64,000 nucleotides of DNA, from assembly GCA_051016155.1 (NCBI GenBank), contig CP136537.1, forward strand, positions 1,116,001-1,180,000. Reading direction: 5' to 3'. This DNA comes from RCC90-49c sp051016155 (GTDB taxonomy: Bacteria > Bacteroidota > Bacteroidia > Cytophagales > Amoebophilaceae). A program made the position numbers and the translations under genes. Shown one piece after another: positions 26,365 to 34,712 of the stretch. Every line of letters starts with the position of its first letter. Within the stretch, counting starts at the first letter, position 1. The notes beneath the pieces are model-generated. The model was not told where the DNA came from. It did no database searches and saw only the letters and a list, made by a program, of their open reading frames with translations.

Positions 26365-26736
26365 TCAGTCTGTTGCTGCCTTTTGAGGGGCCTTGGCCTG
26401 CGAGCGGCTTCGCTCTTCGAAGTACGCGACTGCTTGGGCAGTCCACTCGCTGCGTGTAGCTCTTCTTTGCTTGCCCACCCATTCGAGGAGCTCTTGCCTA
26501 GAGAAGTAGAGGCGATTGCCTCTTTTCATGTGGGGGATTTTTTGTTGATGGACCAGCCCGTAGATCGTTGAAGGAGCTAGAGCGAGCATCTTACTGGCCC
26601 CCTCGGTAGTAAGCAGCGCATCGGCAGGCGCTGCATGGGCCACAGGGGGGAGCTGCGCCCACGTGTTCTTCATCGCTTCTTGGATCAACTCCTGGAGCTC
26701 TTGGTCGGATAAATGGGTCAAGGTGATTTTTTCCAT
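26365..26736 (-). CDS. Helix-turn-helix DNA-binding protein (excisionase/AlpA-like)
   Basis: Protein of 123 residues with a central HTH_17-type winged helix (about 45-95): LLTTEGASKMLALAPSTIYGLV followed by HMKRGNRLYFSRQELLEWVG. This is the form of excisionases and of RepA-associated regulators in Bacteroidota elements. It lies upstream of the RepA-like gene on the same strand, so the two may share a transcript. The helical N-terminus (QELQELIQEAM) could mediate dimerisation. Confidence 0.8.
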   Translation of the reverse strand: MEKITLTHLSDQELQELIQEAMKNTWAQLPPVAHAAPADALLTTEGASKMLALAPSTIYGLVHQQKIPHMKRGNRLYFSRQELLEWVGKQRRATRSEWTAQAVAYFEERSRSQAKAPQKAATD

Positions 26737-26931
26737 AACTGTAGTTTTTTAAGTGGATTGATGAGCACGATTATCGGGATTCGTTGCATGCAGGTCACGC
26801 ACTCACTCACCTAACAGGACACCAAAACAAGCCCTGTGAGCATTCAACCTTGTTTTTTTCTGTTCGATTGTTAAGCTTGGAAGGTAAAATGAGCATATCT
26901 TGAGCACGAAATGTTAGGTGAGTCCAAGCCC

Positions 26932-27185
26932 ACCTAACGCCTGCTGCCGTTTTTAGGGCTATCACCCCTCTCTATGCGCTCAAAACAGCCTTGGGCAGCT
27001 ACCCTTTTACCTAACGCCTTTACCTAACGCCTGCTGCCGTTTTTAGGGCCAGTACCCCTCTATATGCGCTTGAAACAGCCTTGGGCAGTTACTCCTTCAC
27101 CTAACGCATGCTGGGGTTTTTAGGGCCATTACCCCTCTCTATACGCTCAAAACAGCCTTGGTCAGTTACTCTTCACCTAACGCTG
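26932..27185. repeat. Iteron-like direct repeats (3 full units and a partial)
   Basis: Units start ACCTAACGC at 26932, 27022, 27099 and 27175 (an extra short one at 27009) and contain CTGCTGCCGTTTTTAGGG, ACCCCTCT and AACAGCCTTGG in the same order, with a spacing of about 76-90 bases. CACCTAAC also occurs near 26810 and, inverted, near 26913. Three long tandem repeats between regulator and hypothetical gene look like iterons of a replication or copy-control site. Confidence 0.8.
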
Positions 27186-27189
27186 CACC

Positions 27190-27645
27190 TCACTCCTTGA
27201 GCGCCTCTTCAACGCTTTGAGCAAGCTTCTCTAAATCAAAACGGCGTAGTTGGGTGATCAGTTCGCCCAGTTCCTGCAAGTACCTAGGAGACAGTGAGTG
27301 ATCTGTGAGCTCGAGGAGCTTTTTATAGAGATCAGAATTATGGAGCTTGGAGTAGCGTCTTCCTGTCACAAAGTGAATGAAACGCGCCAGGGTGGCTGAA
27401 TCTCCATTCTTTTCAGCCTCGCTCTGGCTATGTTGTAGGAAAAACTGAAAAGCTAGCGCAAGCTGGGTATTGGTAAGAGGAGGAGAAGTAGATCGTTCTG
27501 CAGAGCTGGAGGAGGGCTCCTGGCAGTGGGCTAGTGCTATCTTTCCGCTATGGATATGGTGAACGGTAATTTCTATTGGCTTGTTTTTTTCATGATAGGG
27601 AGTGTGTTGTAGTTGAATAAAAAGCCTGTCTAAAGATAGCCCCAA
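27190..27645 (-). CDS. Hypothetical protein
   Basis: Not recognised. The 151-residue frame has no Met after its first codon and begins at TTG 27645, so the true start is unclear; an in-frame stop lies just upstream. The N-terminal half has beta-like segments (HTPYHEKNKPIEITVHHIH), a Ser-rich linker sits at about 45-60, and the C-terminal half is helical (FIHFVTGRRYSKLHNSDLYKK, LEKLAQSVEEAL). The C-terminal part resembles small Bacteroidota mobile-element proteins that sit before replication genes, but no function is assigned. An IS copy begins 24 bases upstream and may have removed its promoter. Confidence 0.5.
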   Translation of the reverse strand: MGLSLDRLFIQLQHTPYHEKNKPIEITVHHIHSGKIALAHCQEPSSSSAERSTSPPLTNTQLALAFQFFLQHSQSEAEKNGDSATLARFIHFVTGRRYSKLHNSDLYKKLLELTDHSLSPRYLQELGELITQLRRFDLEKLAQSVEEALKE

Positions 27646-27766
27646 AACCTAAGGTAACTAGCACCATTTGTAATGCACCCCATCGTTAGGACCAAAAAGT
27701 AGTAAATCGTGAGGAGAGTTGTTCGTTGGCTAGCACTGGTTGGTTGAACATTTGATACTACTTTTT

Positions 27767-28681
27767 TTATTCTGTTTCCTGATCACTTCTATTCTCTCCC
27801 CTCTCTCCCCTTTGCTTGATAACCCCTAGCCCCTCTTGCCAAGCAAGCATAGAAACTCCTTGATAGAATACGCTATCTGGACTCTGGTAACCCAAGCTTT
27901 GGTCAGCACGAGTACTGTTATACCAACTTATGTACCCACTCAGACTCGCTCGCGCTTCCTGCACACTTGCATAACTCTTCAAATATACCTCTTCGTACTT
28001 CACACTGCGCCAGAAACGCTCTATCAATACGTTGTCACAACAACGGCCCGCCCCATTGTGGCTCAATACAATCCCCGCCTCTTCAAGGGCCTTGCGCCAG
28101 GCTGCACTGGTGAACTGACTCCCCCTATCTGTGTTAATGATCAGCGGTTGGTAACCACTGGACAAAGAGGCACGCAAGGCTGACAAACAGCTTTCTGTTT
28201 CCAGGAAGGGGGATAAGTCCCATCCCATTATACGACGACTCACCATGTCAATGAGCGCTGTCAGATATAGAAAGCCTTGCTCCATTCGTAGATACGTGAT
28301 ATCTATCTGCCAAACATCATTCACCTTCACTGCGGGACGTTCTTTGAGTAAATAAGAAGAGACACTTGCCTTATGGTCCCTTTTCGATAGATTCTTCTTA
28401 GGATACAAAGCCGCTAGGCCCATCAAACGCATCAGGCTGAGTACACGTTTACCATTCACTTGATAGCCTCGTTGCCGAAGCAGTAAATGAAGCCTTCGAT
28501 AGCCCATAAAAGGGTATTGTTGATAGAGGTCTCTGAGCTGATTCATCACTTCTACTTGATCATCTTGCGCTGGCTTAGATCGATAATACACCCCTGATCG
28601 ATGCACGTCCAACAAGGCAGCTTTCCGTCTTAGACTTAACTGTGGCGTAGGCTGTGCAAGGGCTTGTCTTCTGTGTTTCAA
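27767..28681 (-). CDS. IS3-family transposase OrfB (copy 1)
   Basis: Integrase-core transposase of 304 residues with the DDE triad in DVWQIDITYL, IINTDRGSQFTS and VLIERFWRSVKYEEV. An N-terminal HTH_21 part precedes the rve domain. Its first codon (TTG) overlaps the orfA stop in the -1 frame. A slippery T_TTT_TTG near the end of orfA would allow an OrfAB fusion by -1 frameshifting, the normal way this family makes active transposase. Confidence 0.93.
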   Translation of the reverse strand: MKHRRQALAQPTPQLSLRRKAALLDVHRSGVYYRSKPAQDDQVEVMNQLRDLYQQYPFMGYRRLHLLLRQRGYQVNGKRVLSLMRLMGLAALYPKKNLSKRDHKASVSSYLLKERPAVKVNDVWQIDITYLRMEQGFLYLTALIDMVSRRIMGWDLSPFLETESCLSALRASLSSGYQPLIINTDRGSQFTSAAWRKALEEAGIVLSHNGAGRCCDNVLIERFWRSVKYEEVYLKSYASVQEARASLSGYISWYNSTRADQSLGYQSPDSVFYQGVSMLAWQEGLGVIKQRGERGENRSDQETE

Positions 28682-28971
28682 AGATTGCTGCCTAGCGATT
28701 TGGACAAAAAATCGTTTTCGACTTTTAATCGCCCAATGGTGGCCATAAGTTTTTCAATGTGTTGCTCATAAGGTAGCTGTTGCTGATCAGGGTTCTCAAA
28801 GAGTATTTTTCCCTTATCGATGAGTTTTTTTCTCCACTCATAAAGTTGACTGGAGACGATACCAAACTCGTGGCAAAGCTCAGCAGCGGTCCTTTGAGCT
28901 TTGATAGTCTCAAGAGCTACCTTGAATTTAAAGGCAGCAGAATGCGGTCTTTTTCTGATTTTATGACGCAT
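28678..28971 (-). CDS. IS3-family OrfA (copy 1)
   Basis: 97-residue HTH_Tnp_1 protein (AAFKFKVALETIKAQRTAAEL, SSQLYEWRKKLIDKG) with a C-terminal leucine-zipper-like helix. Binds IS ends; regulator and frameshift partner of OrfB. Confidence 0.9.
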   Translation of the reverse strand: MRHKIRKRPHSAAFKFKVALETIKAQRTAAELCHEFGIVSSQLYEWRKKLIDKGKILFENPDQQQLPYEQHIEKLMATIGRLKVENDFLSKSLGSNL

Positions 28972-29047
28972 AGTTTGATCTGTTTGAGTGCAAGTTTAAG
29001 ATCAAACGCTCCTTTAACCTCTGGTCCTAATTTTGGGGTGCATTACA

Positions 29048-29448
29048 GATTCATCGCCTCATTTCCGCCCACTGCCCCCGTCCCATGGGGATGCACTTTT
29101 ATATGACTCGCATCGATCATCAGCCACGTGTAGTCTGGTTCATCTGAAAGTAGTTCCAAAAGCTTCTCCCATGTTCCATTATCGCGCCATCGACAAAAAC
29201 GTCGGTTCGTATTATTCCACTCGCCGTAATGAGGAGGTAAGTCTCGCCATGGGGCTCCCGTTCGTAATATCCAGAATACGGCGTTAATAAATTTTCTATT
29301 GTCTTTAGCTACTCCTCCCCAAGCGCCAGCTCTTCCAGGCAGATGAGGGGCAAGCTTGTTCCATACTTGATCGGAGATATCGTGTCGTTGATAGGCAGGT
29401 TTTTTAGGCATTTTTTGCCTTAAGATAATATCTTATGTCGACACTACC
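29048..29448 (-). pseudogene. IS5-family element (type D), 5' part only
   Basis: Holds the left inverted repeat (GGTAGTGTCGAC on the minus strand) and the first 121 codons of the transposase, from ATG 29411 (MPKKPAYQRHDIS, APWRDLPPHYG). It is cut at GNEAMN by the IS3 element. The rest is absent on the other side, so the IS3 element did not simply insert but deleted the remainder. The complete homologue is at 55892-56708. Confidence 0.9.
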
Positions 29449-30546
29449 TAGTGGCTGCTCTTGAGCCTGGCGCGCAGGGGTGGTGGGCAGCTCCTTTAAC
29501 ACAGCCTGATCTAGATGCTTGCTCGAGAGCTGCCTGATAGCTTCTAAGCTGTAGCCTCGTCCTTGCATGAATTCGACCACCGTCCCTTGATCTTCTTCTT
29601 TGCCGAGCGAATGATAGGTCCACTTGCCTTCTTTGTGCGGGGGGCGGGCAATGGCTATGCGCTCTTTTCCTTTTTGCATGACAGCCACCTGATCGCTGCT
29701 GGCCTTTTTGTCTAGCTGGTAGCCCATCGAGGCGGCCAGCTGAATGAGGTTCACCTCCCGCTGCACCTTGCGCGTTGTCCTCTCCACTTCTTTCGTGTAA
29801 TCCCTTTCCAAGTGCTCGGCTTTTCTTCTTGCCACCATCGCTTCCTCGTAGGCAGCCACGAGCGCTGCTTGGAGCTCGGCCCTGACCTCTTGCAAGCGAA
29901 AGAGCTGGTGAGGGGCAATAGGCGCTACCTTTTCTTTGGCCAGGGCCGTGAGCTCCCTCATATCGCGGTAATACAGGGCTGTAGGGCGGTGTCTTGCCTG
30001 GGTGCGCTCTTTGGGCAGGCCCCTTTCAAGGCCTAAAGGAGCCATCTGCTGCGCATAAGCATCTTGCAAGCCCCTGAGCTTCTTTTTGCCTCCCACAAAG
30101 TCTTTGGAAGAGAGGCGCCCGTCAGGGGTGATGGGAACGACAACGCAGTGAATGTGCGGGGTTTTCTCATCTCTATGCACGGTAAAGCGGACGATGTTTG
30201 GCTCACCGAAGTGCTGCTTGACAAAGTGGAAAAAGCGCTCTTTCCAGGCATGAAAGAGCTTGTCGTCTTGCTCGATCTGCTTCATGCGCTCATGCGATCC
30301 TGTCATAAGGACTCCTAGGGCCAGGCGGGCGTCCTTTCTAAGGGTTTTTTCCTTTTGATATCCTTCTTTGATCCTTTGTTGTACATTCTTTTGGAGGCAG
30401 GCTTGTGCCCTGGGGGCGAGCTCTTCATTGAGGGGCGTGCGCAAGGGGTCCACGTTGAGAGGGAGGTGGCTTCTATCGATGTGAGCGCCCAGGCGGGAGA
30501 GGCCATGAAAGGGTTGAATATGAAGGAGGCAGTAGTGTCTGGCCAT
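29404..30546 (-). CDS. MobV (Mob/Pre) family relaxase with an IS-derived tail
   Basis: Nicks oriT to start mobilization. From ATG 30546 the product is 380 residues. The metal-binding motif HRDEKTPHIHC (about 124-134) defines the Mob_Pre/MobV family; the N-terminal ELAPR region and the central coiled coil (about 220-280) follow. Residues about 285-345 (QVAVMQKGKERIAIARPP, GTVVEFMQGRGYSLEAI) resemble the primase-like C-terminal domain seen in several MobV relaxases. The last 14 residues, GSVDIRYYLKAKNA, are encoded by the end of the IS5-like element inserted at 29448, which replaced the native C-terminus. Catalytic part is complete, so nicking could persist. Confidence 0.88.
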   Translation of the reverse strand: MARHYCLLHIQPFHGLSRLGAHIDRSHLPLNVDPLRTPLNEELAPRAQACLQKNVQQRIKEGYQKEKTLRKDARLALGVLMTGSHERMKQIEQDDKLFHAWKERFFHFVKQHFGEPNIVRFTVHRDEKTPHIHCVVVPITPDGRLSSKDFVGGKKKLRGLQDAYAQQMAPLGLERGLPKERTQARHRPTALYYRDMRELTALAKEKVAPIAPHQLFRLQEVRAELQAALVAAYEEAMVARRKAEHLERDYTKEVERTTRKVQREVNLIQLAASMGYQLDKKASSDQVAVMQKGKERIAIARPPHKEGKWTYHSLGKEEDQGTVVEFMQGRGYSLEAIRQLSSKHLDQAVLKELPTTPARQAQEQPLGSVDIRYYLKAKNA

Positions 30547-30907
30547 AAGCTTAAGCAAGTAAATTGACTTCCTTAAGTTAGTGCATACGTTTGGTTAAGG
30601 CAAGTAAAAAGCAAATAAAATAAGGAGGAATAGGGCTTTTGTCTCTCTCTTCTTTAGTAAAAGAGCTTGGTTCTCCTTCTATACTTTTAAAACAGACAGT
30701 TTGGGGGCAAGGAAGGGAAGGGCCCAGGGCTTGGTAGGTGGAGCTTATATTTGGATAAGTGAGGTTGTATCCAAATAATAGATGTGTGTACTGAAGGAAA
30801 AAGGGCGTATAAAAAGGAAAAAAGGTACTAGGCCCTCTTTTTTTGTAGGCAAGCAAACGCTACCTCTCAAGCGCGAAGGGGTTCCCCGCAGGGAGGGGCA
30901 GTGGATA
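30547..30907. other. Spacer upstream of the relaxase; candidate oriT
   Basis: About 360 bases with no convincing gene (a 92-codon minus-strand frame here has poor protein character). TTAAGCAAGTAAA and TTAAGGCAAGTAAAA form a direct repeat near 30550-30600, close to the relaxase start, where MobV oriT sites usually lie. No nick site can be fixed by eye. Confidence 0.35.
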
Positions 30908-31924
30908 TCAAGCTTTCTTAGCGGCTTCTTGCTGCAATCGCTCTAGCTCCTCACGCGTAAGGCCTGTCACTTTCTTGATCGTATCTATATCTAAATGCAG
31001 CTCAGAGAACATGCTCTTGGCCACTTGCTGCATGCCTTTTTGCATGCCTTGCTGCATGCCTTCTTGCATGCCTTTTTGCAGCGCATCTTCTCTTACCTCT
31101 TTTTCTAGCCGCCTTTTCAGTTGACTCGTTACACGCCGCTCTATCTGTTGACCTATTGTTTGCATAAGCTCTTGTTTACTTTTCGATAACTTCTCTGAAA
31201 ACAAAGTTAGCAATTCTTCTTCACTGCGCCTGCCCCTCTCCAGTACGCTTGAGGCATAGAGCAGCACTGTTGCCCAGTACTCACTTCCCAGCTCCATTTC
31301 TCCCACGACGCCTATCAACCACTCTTTCGAACGCTCTAGCTCTCCTTCTAGTTGATGCCAAAAATCTCGCTCACGGCTGTACTTCATTAGCTTTTCCATC
31401 ACTGATACGCTCCCATGCCTTTCTAGCTCCTCATCTGAGAACCTGTGCAAGTCTACCAAATGAAAACGAGTGAACATACCGATCCCTTCGGCCAGGTGCG
31501 GCGCTGAAAAATAGTCATACACCTTCACAGAGTAGGGATAAGGGCCTTTGCCATGGTAAAGACACACATTAAAGATCACAGGAAAAGGCGTGCCTGCTTC
31601 TTTCCCCTTGAGCGCATCTTCCAAAAGCGCTATGTCGTACTTAATGAGCCGCAAAGGCAAAAGCCAGTCAGGGGTGGATTGATGCTCCATCAGTAGATAC
31701 AAATACCCTTTTTTGCCATCGATCTGACAAGTGAAGACCAGGTCATTGTGAAGGGCCTTGAGCTCAGCAGAGACATAGCTGGCTTGGGTCAGCTGCATCG
31801 TGCTTAGATCAATGCGGGCCAGCACGTCAGCAGGCAAATGCGCTTGGAAAAAGTCGCGCATAGCTTGCGGGCTACTCAGTGTCGCCTTTAAAAACAAATC
31901 ATGGGGGCTTGTGAGCTTTTTCAT
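30908..31924 (-). CDS. Rpn family PD-(D/E)XK nuclease (transposase_31)
   Basis: Recombination-promoting nuclease, a DNA endonuclease family linked to horizontal spread. The 338-residue product has the N-terminal PHDLFLKATLSSPQAMRDFF, the active-site region HNDLVFTCQIDGKKGYLYLLMEHQ (D, E-x-Q), a central helical part and a C-terminal tail. The tail has repeated MQEGMQQGMQKGMQQ and ends in TIKKVTGLTREELERLQQEA, as in the related genes at 41842 and 42952. The tail repeat, made of Met-Gln-Lys/Glu-Gly units, is the variable part of the family. Complete. Confidence 0.9.
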   Translation of the reverse strand: MKKLTSPHDLFLKATLSSPQAMRDFFQAHLPADVLARIDLSTMQLTQASYVSAELKALHNDLVFTCQIDGKKGYLYLLMEHQSTPDWLLPLRLIKYDIALLEDALKGKEAGTPFPVIFNVCLYHGKGPYPYSVKVYDYFSAPHLAEGIGMFTRFHLVDLHRFSDEELERHGSVSVMEKLMKYSRERDFWHQLEGELERSKEWLIGVVGEMELGSEYWATVLLYASSVLERGRRSEEELLTLFSEKLSKSKQELMQTIGQQIERRVTSQLKRRLEKEVREDALQKGMQEGMQQGMQKGMQQVAKSMFSELHLDIDTIKKVTGLTREELERLQQEAAKKA

Positions 31925-32066
31925 CTTGCTAATCGGTTAAGAGAGTTTTGCAAGCTCTCTAAAAAATAGCAGAAAACCATGACGATTTGTTCATTGGCTG
32001 AGCAAACAATTTAAAACTACCTCCATAATCTTTATTATATTTGGATAAACATCTACAATAGCAAAC

Positions 32067-32582
32067 ATGATAAGGTGCTTTACCAGTATCTGTACGCTTC
32101 TTCTGCTCTCTAGCTTCTCTTCTCCCTCTTTGAGGCACACCCAAAGCTTTCAGGGCCTTGAGTTTGTCTGTGGCACTTCTACCCTAGCCCCCCTTGCCAG
32201 CGTCGCCTACAGCTACTACCTCGCGCGCAGAAGCTACCTCAAGCTAGCCCTCACCTATGAGCGCACCACCCGAGACGGCATTGCCTTTCAAGCGCTCCAC
32301 CTCGAGCCTGCCATCGCCTACTCCCTCACTCAGTACCGCTCCACTTGCTATCTCAATTTGCTAGCTACGCTTTCGGCCACCTTTGAGCAGCACCAAGACG
32401 TAGGAAGACGCTTCCAGCACCAGGGAGGCAACCTCGCCCTTGGCATTGGCTCCGAGCTAGAGCTCTTTCTTTCCAATCAGCTCATCCTTCTTTTGACCCT
32501 GCTTCCTTACTACTACTTTTTCGAAAGCCCTTATGGGCGCATTGGCTATGGGCTCACTACGGGCCTCAAACTCTCGTTTTAA
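32067..32582 (+). CDS. TraO-like outer-membrane protein of conjugation systems
   Basis: 171-residue barrel-type protein: signal peptide (about 1-25), then strands FEFVCGTS-like, VAYSYYLARRSYLKLALTYE, FQALHLEPAIAYSL, CYLNLLATLSATFEQ, GNLALGIGSELELFLSNQLILLLTLLP and a final GLTTGLKLSF. The order and the end (SELELFLSNQLILLL, then an aromatic stretch and GLKxxF) resemble TraO of Bacteroidota conjugative transposons. Three bases separate it from the next gene, whose N-terminal part resembles TraQ, and traO-traP-traQ is the classical order. Assignment is by pattern and neighbour, not alignment. Confidence 0.55.
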   Translation: MIRCFTSICTLLLLSSFSSPSLRHTQSFQGLEFVCGTSTLAPLASVAYSYYLARRSYLKLALTYERTTRDGIAFQALHLEPAIAYSLTQYRSTCYLNLLATLSATFEQHQDVGRRFQHQGGNLALGIGSELELFLSNQLILLLTLLPYYYFFESPYGRIGYGLTTGLKLSF

Positions 32583-32585
32583 ACT

Positions 32586-34712
32586 ATGTCTCTTCGCTTT
32601 GCTCTCTTGCGCTTGCTTCTTTTGCTCCTTACCAGCCTTGCTTGCCGCAACCTCCCGCATGTGCAGCCTATCTGCTACCAAGCCCAGGCCAAGCTTGCTA
32701 AAGACAGGCTCTATCTCCATGACAAGCATGAAGAAAAAGACAAAGAGACTTCCCTCGAAGTCTCGATTGCTCCTCAAGATGCGCTGGCTGAAAAGGAAAC
32801 CTACCAGGTGGTCTCTTGGCACTTACCGCCCGGGGCCCAAGGCAGCCTTCTCAATGACCAAGGGCAGCCCATCACTGCAGGCACTAGCTTGCCCCATGGC
32901 CAGCTACGGTGGCGCTATGTACCTCAAACGGTGGGTGATCATAGCCTCTCGATCACCCTTAGTGATCAGTATGGGGACACAGCAACCACCCTTTGCTTAC
33001 CTATGGAAGTGCTCGACCACAAGGTGGTGCCCTTTCACGTGCGCCTTCAAGGGCAGCGACCCTCGGTTTTCACTTGTCAAGAAGCTACCTTGAAACTCAC
33101 CCTCACTTCGAATGATCCCAAGGCCCGAGCCCTTAGCTACCAGCTAGAAGCGCTCACAACCAGCTCTGGCAAAGGACACTTCTTTTTTAAGGATGGAAGG
33201 CCCCTAGAAAAAGGCAGTGCCCTTACTTTCAAAGAGCAAACCCTGGTGTTTGCCCCTAGAAAGGACTTAGCCTTGCCAGTAGCAACAGAGAAGCTGCACC
33301 TGGTAGTGCGCAACGAAAAGGGGGACCTGGCCAGCACCGAGCTCACACTAGCGCTCGAAGAAGCCACCTATAAGGTGCAGGCGGAGGTAGGGGAGCTGCA
33401 AGCAGAGCAAGGAGTGCCTCTTGCCCTCCGCATTGCTGCTGGGAGCCCCTTGCTGCACCATGAAAAGTGGCAGTTACTCGATTACAAGCTAGTAGGCGGG
33501 CTCGAGGGCACCCTTTCAGAGCCAGGCAGCGAGCTCGTCCATGGGGAGAACAGAAGGGTGCTCACCCTCTCATCCCTTGCGCTGGTAGGCCCTCCCTTGC
33601 TCGAGCTGATCGTCATGGGCCTTTATGGCGAGCCTATTCCCGTAACCGTGCCACTGACAGGGAGCTGCGCTCAGTTTTTAGCAAGGCAAGTAGAGAGGCT
33701 CGAAGGGCAGCTCAAAAAAGAGCACACCGTTTTAGCGCAGCTGCTCAGGGGGACGCCTAGCCTCGCTGAGCTAGAAGCAGCGCAGCAACGGGCTGCTCCC
33801 TTCCAAAAAGAAGCAGCAGCCACTTTAAAGACCCTCACAGCCAACCTAGCCCTGTTACAAGGAGAGGCGGCAGCGCGTACTGAGCAAGCCCTCAGCGCCC
33901 TCAAGAGGGGGCAAGGGCAGGCTTTTACTAGAGCAGAACAAGAAGTAGAGCGGCACATCAGCTACTACCAAGACCTGAGTCGCGGAATTAACGATACCGA
34001 TCGCTGGGGGGACTTGCCTTTGCACGATGCTGTCAGCGCCAATGACCTCGCTTTGGTGCAGTTTCTCTTGCCCCGCACCTATGATATCAACTTGGAGAAC
34101 AATGAAGGGCAATCGCCCCTTGATAAAGCCTCCAAGTACAGCGAGGTGTATTATGCATTGCAAAGAAGAGGGGCCCGCATAGGGATTGATGGAGAGGTGC
34201 GGGCCCGCTTTGGGCGTGGGGTCAATGATTGTAACGGTGAAGGGGACACCCCGCTGATCGTGGCGGTCAAGGACAATGACGAAAGTGCTGTGCAGCTGCT
34301 GTTGAGGCATCCTAAGCTAGAGATCGACCATGGCGGTGAAGGCAAGAAAAACTTCAGTGCCCTGTGCTGGGCAGTAGATTTTGGGAACCTAGCGCTAGTG
34401 AAGCGTTTAGTAGAGCATGGGGCCGATGTCAATGCGACCTTTCACACCTATCAGCCCCTTTATGATGGCCAGCCAAGGGGTTACTTCTACAAAAGTACGG
34501 CCCGCTACAATCACTGTCCTGAGATGCGGGCGCGCCTTCAAAGAGATACAGCCAAGGATTATAACCAAAGTAGTGCTGTCTATGAAACGATCTTAGAGTA
34601 TTTGTATTGCCGAGGGGCGCGCAGAGTGCCCAATACAGAAGAGTTTTATGATTATGAGTACGCTAACTCAGAGGAGTGTGCGAAGCGTTTAAGGCACTTT
34701 AATGGCCCTTAG
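32586..34712 (+). CDS. TraQ-like Ig-repeat lipoprotein fused to coiled coil and ankyrin repeats
   Basis: 708-residue lipoprotein (lipobox SLAC, Cys20). Residues about 30-365 form three tandem beta domains of one pattern: a strand ending xYxL/VSW, a G-x-G-x-L turn, Dx-GxP loop, a longer strand pair and a final D-x-x-G-D-T/L strand. This resembles the single DUF3872 domain of Bacteroidota TraQ. A coiled coil follows (about 370-455, Glu/Ala/Gln/Leu-rich), then ankyrin-type repeats (about 460-660: GDLPLHDAVSANDLALVQFLL, GDTPLIVAVKDNDESAVQLLL, FSALCWAVDFGNLALVKRLVEHGADVN). It overlaps the convergent coupling gene by 4 bases. The fusion links transfer-machinery and symbiont-effector modules; function unknown. 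Confidence 0.6.
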   Translation: MSLRFALLRLLLLLLTSLACRNLPHVQPICYQAQAKLAKDRLYLHDKHEEKDKETSLEVSIAPQDALAEKETYQVVSWHLPPGAQGSLLNDQGQPITAGTSLPHGQLRWRYVPQTVGDHSLSITLSDQYGDTATTLCLPMEVLDHKVVPFHVRLQGQRPSVFTCQEATLKLTLTSNDPKARALSYQLEALTTSSGKGHFFFKDGRPLEKGSALTFKEQTLVFAPRKDLALPVATEKLHLVVRNEKGDLASTELTLALEEATYKVQAEVGELQAEQGVPLALRIAAGSPLLHHEKWQLLDYKLVGGLEGTLSEPGSELVHGENRRVLTLSSLALVGPPLLELIVMGLYGEPIPVTVPLTGSCAQFLARQVERLEGQLKKEHTVLAQLLRGTPSLAELEAAQQRAAPFQKEAAATLKTLTANLALLQGEAAARTEQALSALKRGQGQAFTRAEQEVERHISYYQDLSRGINDTDRWGDLPLHDAVSANDLALVQFLLPRTYDINLENNEGQSPLDKASKYSEVYYALQRRGARIGIDGEVRARFGRGVNDCNGEGDTPLIVAVKDNDESAVQLLLRHPKLEIDHGGEGKKNFSALCWAVDFGNLALVKRLVEHGADVNATFHTYQPLYDGQPRGYFYKSTARYNHCPEMRARLQRDTAKDYNQSSAVYETILEYLYCRGARRVPNTEEFYDYEYANSEECAKRLRHFNGP

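Larger units (their letters stand above)
27669..29047 (-). mobile_element. IS3-family element, copy 1 (complete)
   Basis: 1379 bases with terminal repeats TGTAATGCACCCC at both ends. Encodes orfA and orfB, and the proteins match copy 2 at 48170 residue for residue, so it moved recently. No target duplication is visible; its right end cuts an older IS5-like copy. Confidence 0.93.

Noticed and set aside
30578..30856. 92-codon minus-strand frame upstream of the relaxase
   Set aside because: Aromatic- and Pro-rich, low-quality protein character with no domain; more likely non-coding transfer-origin region.
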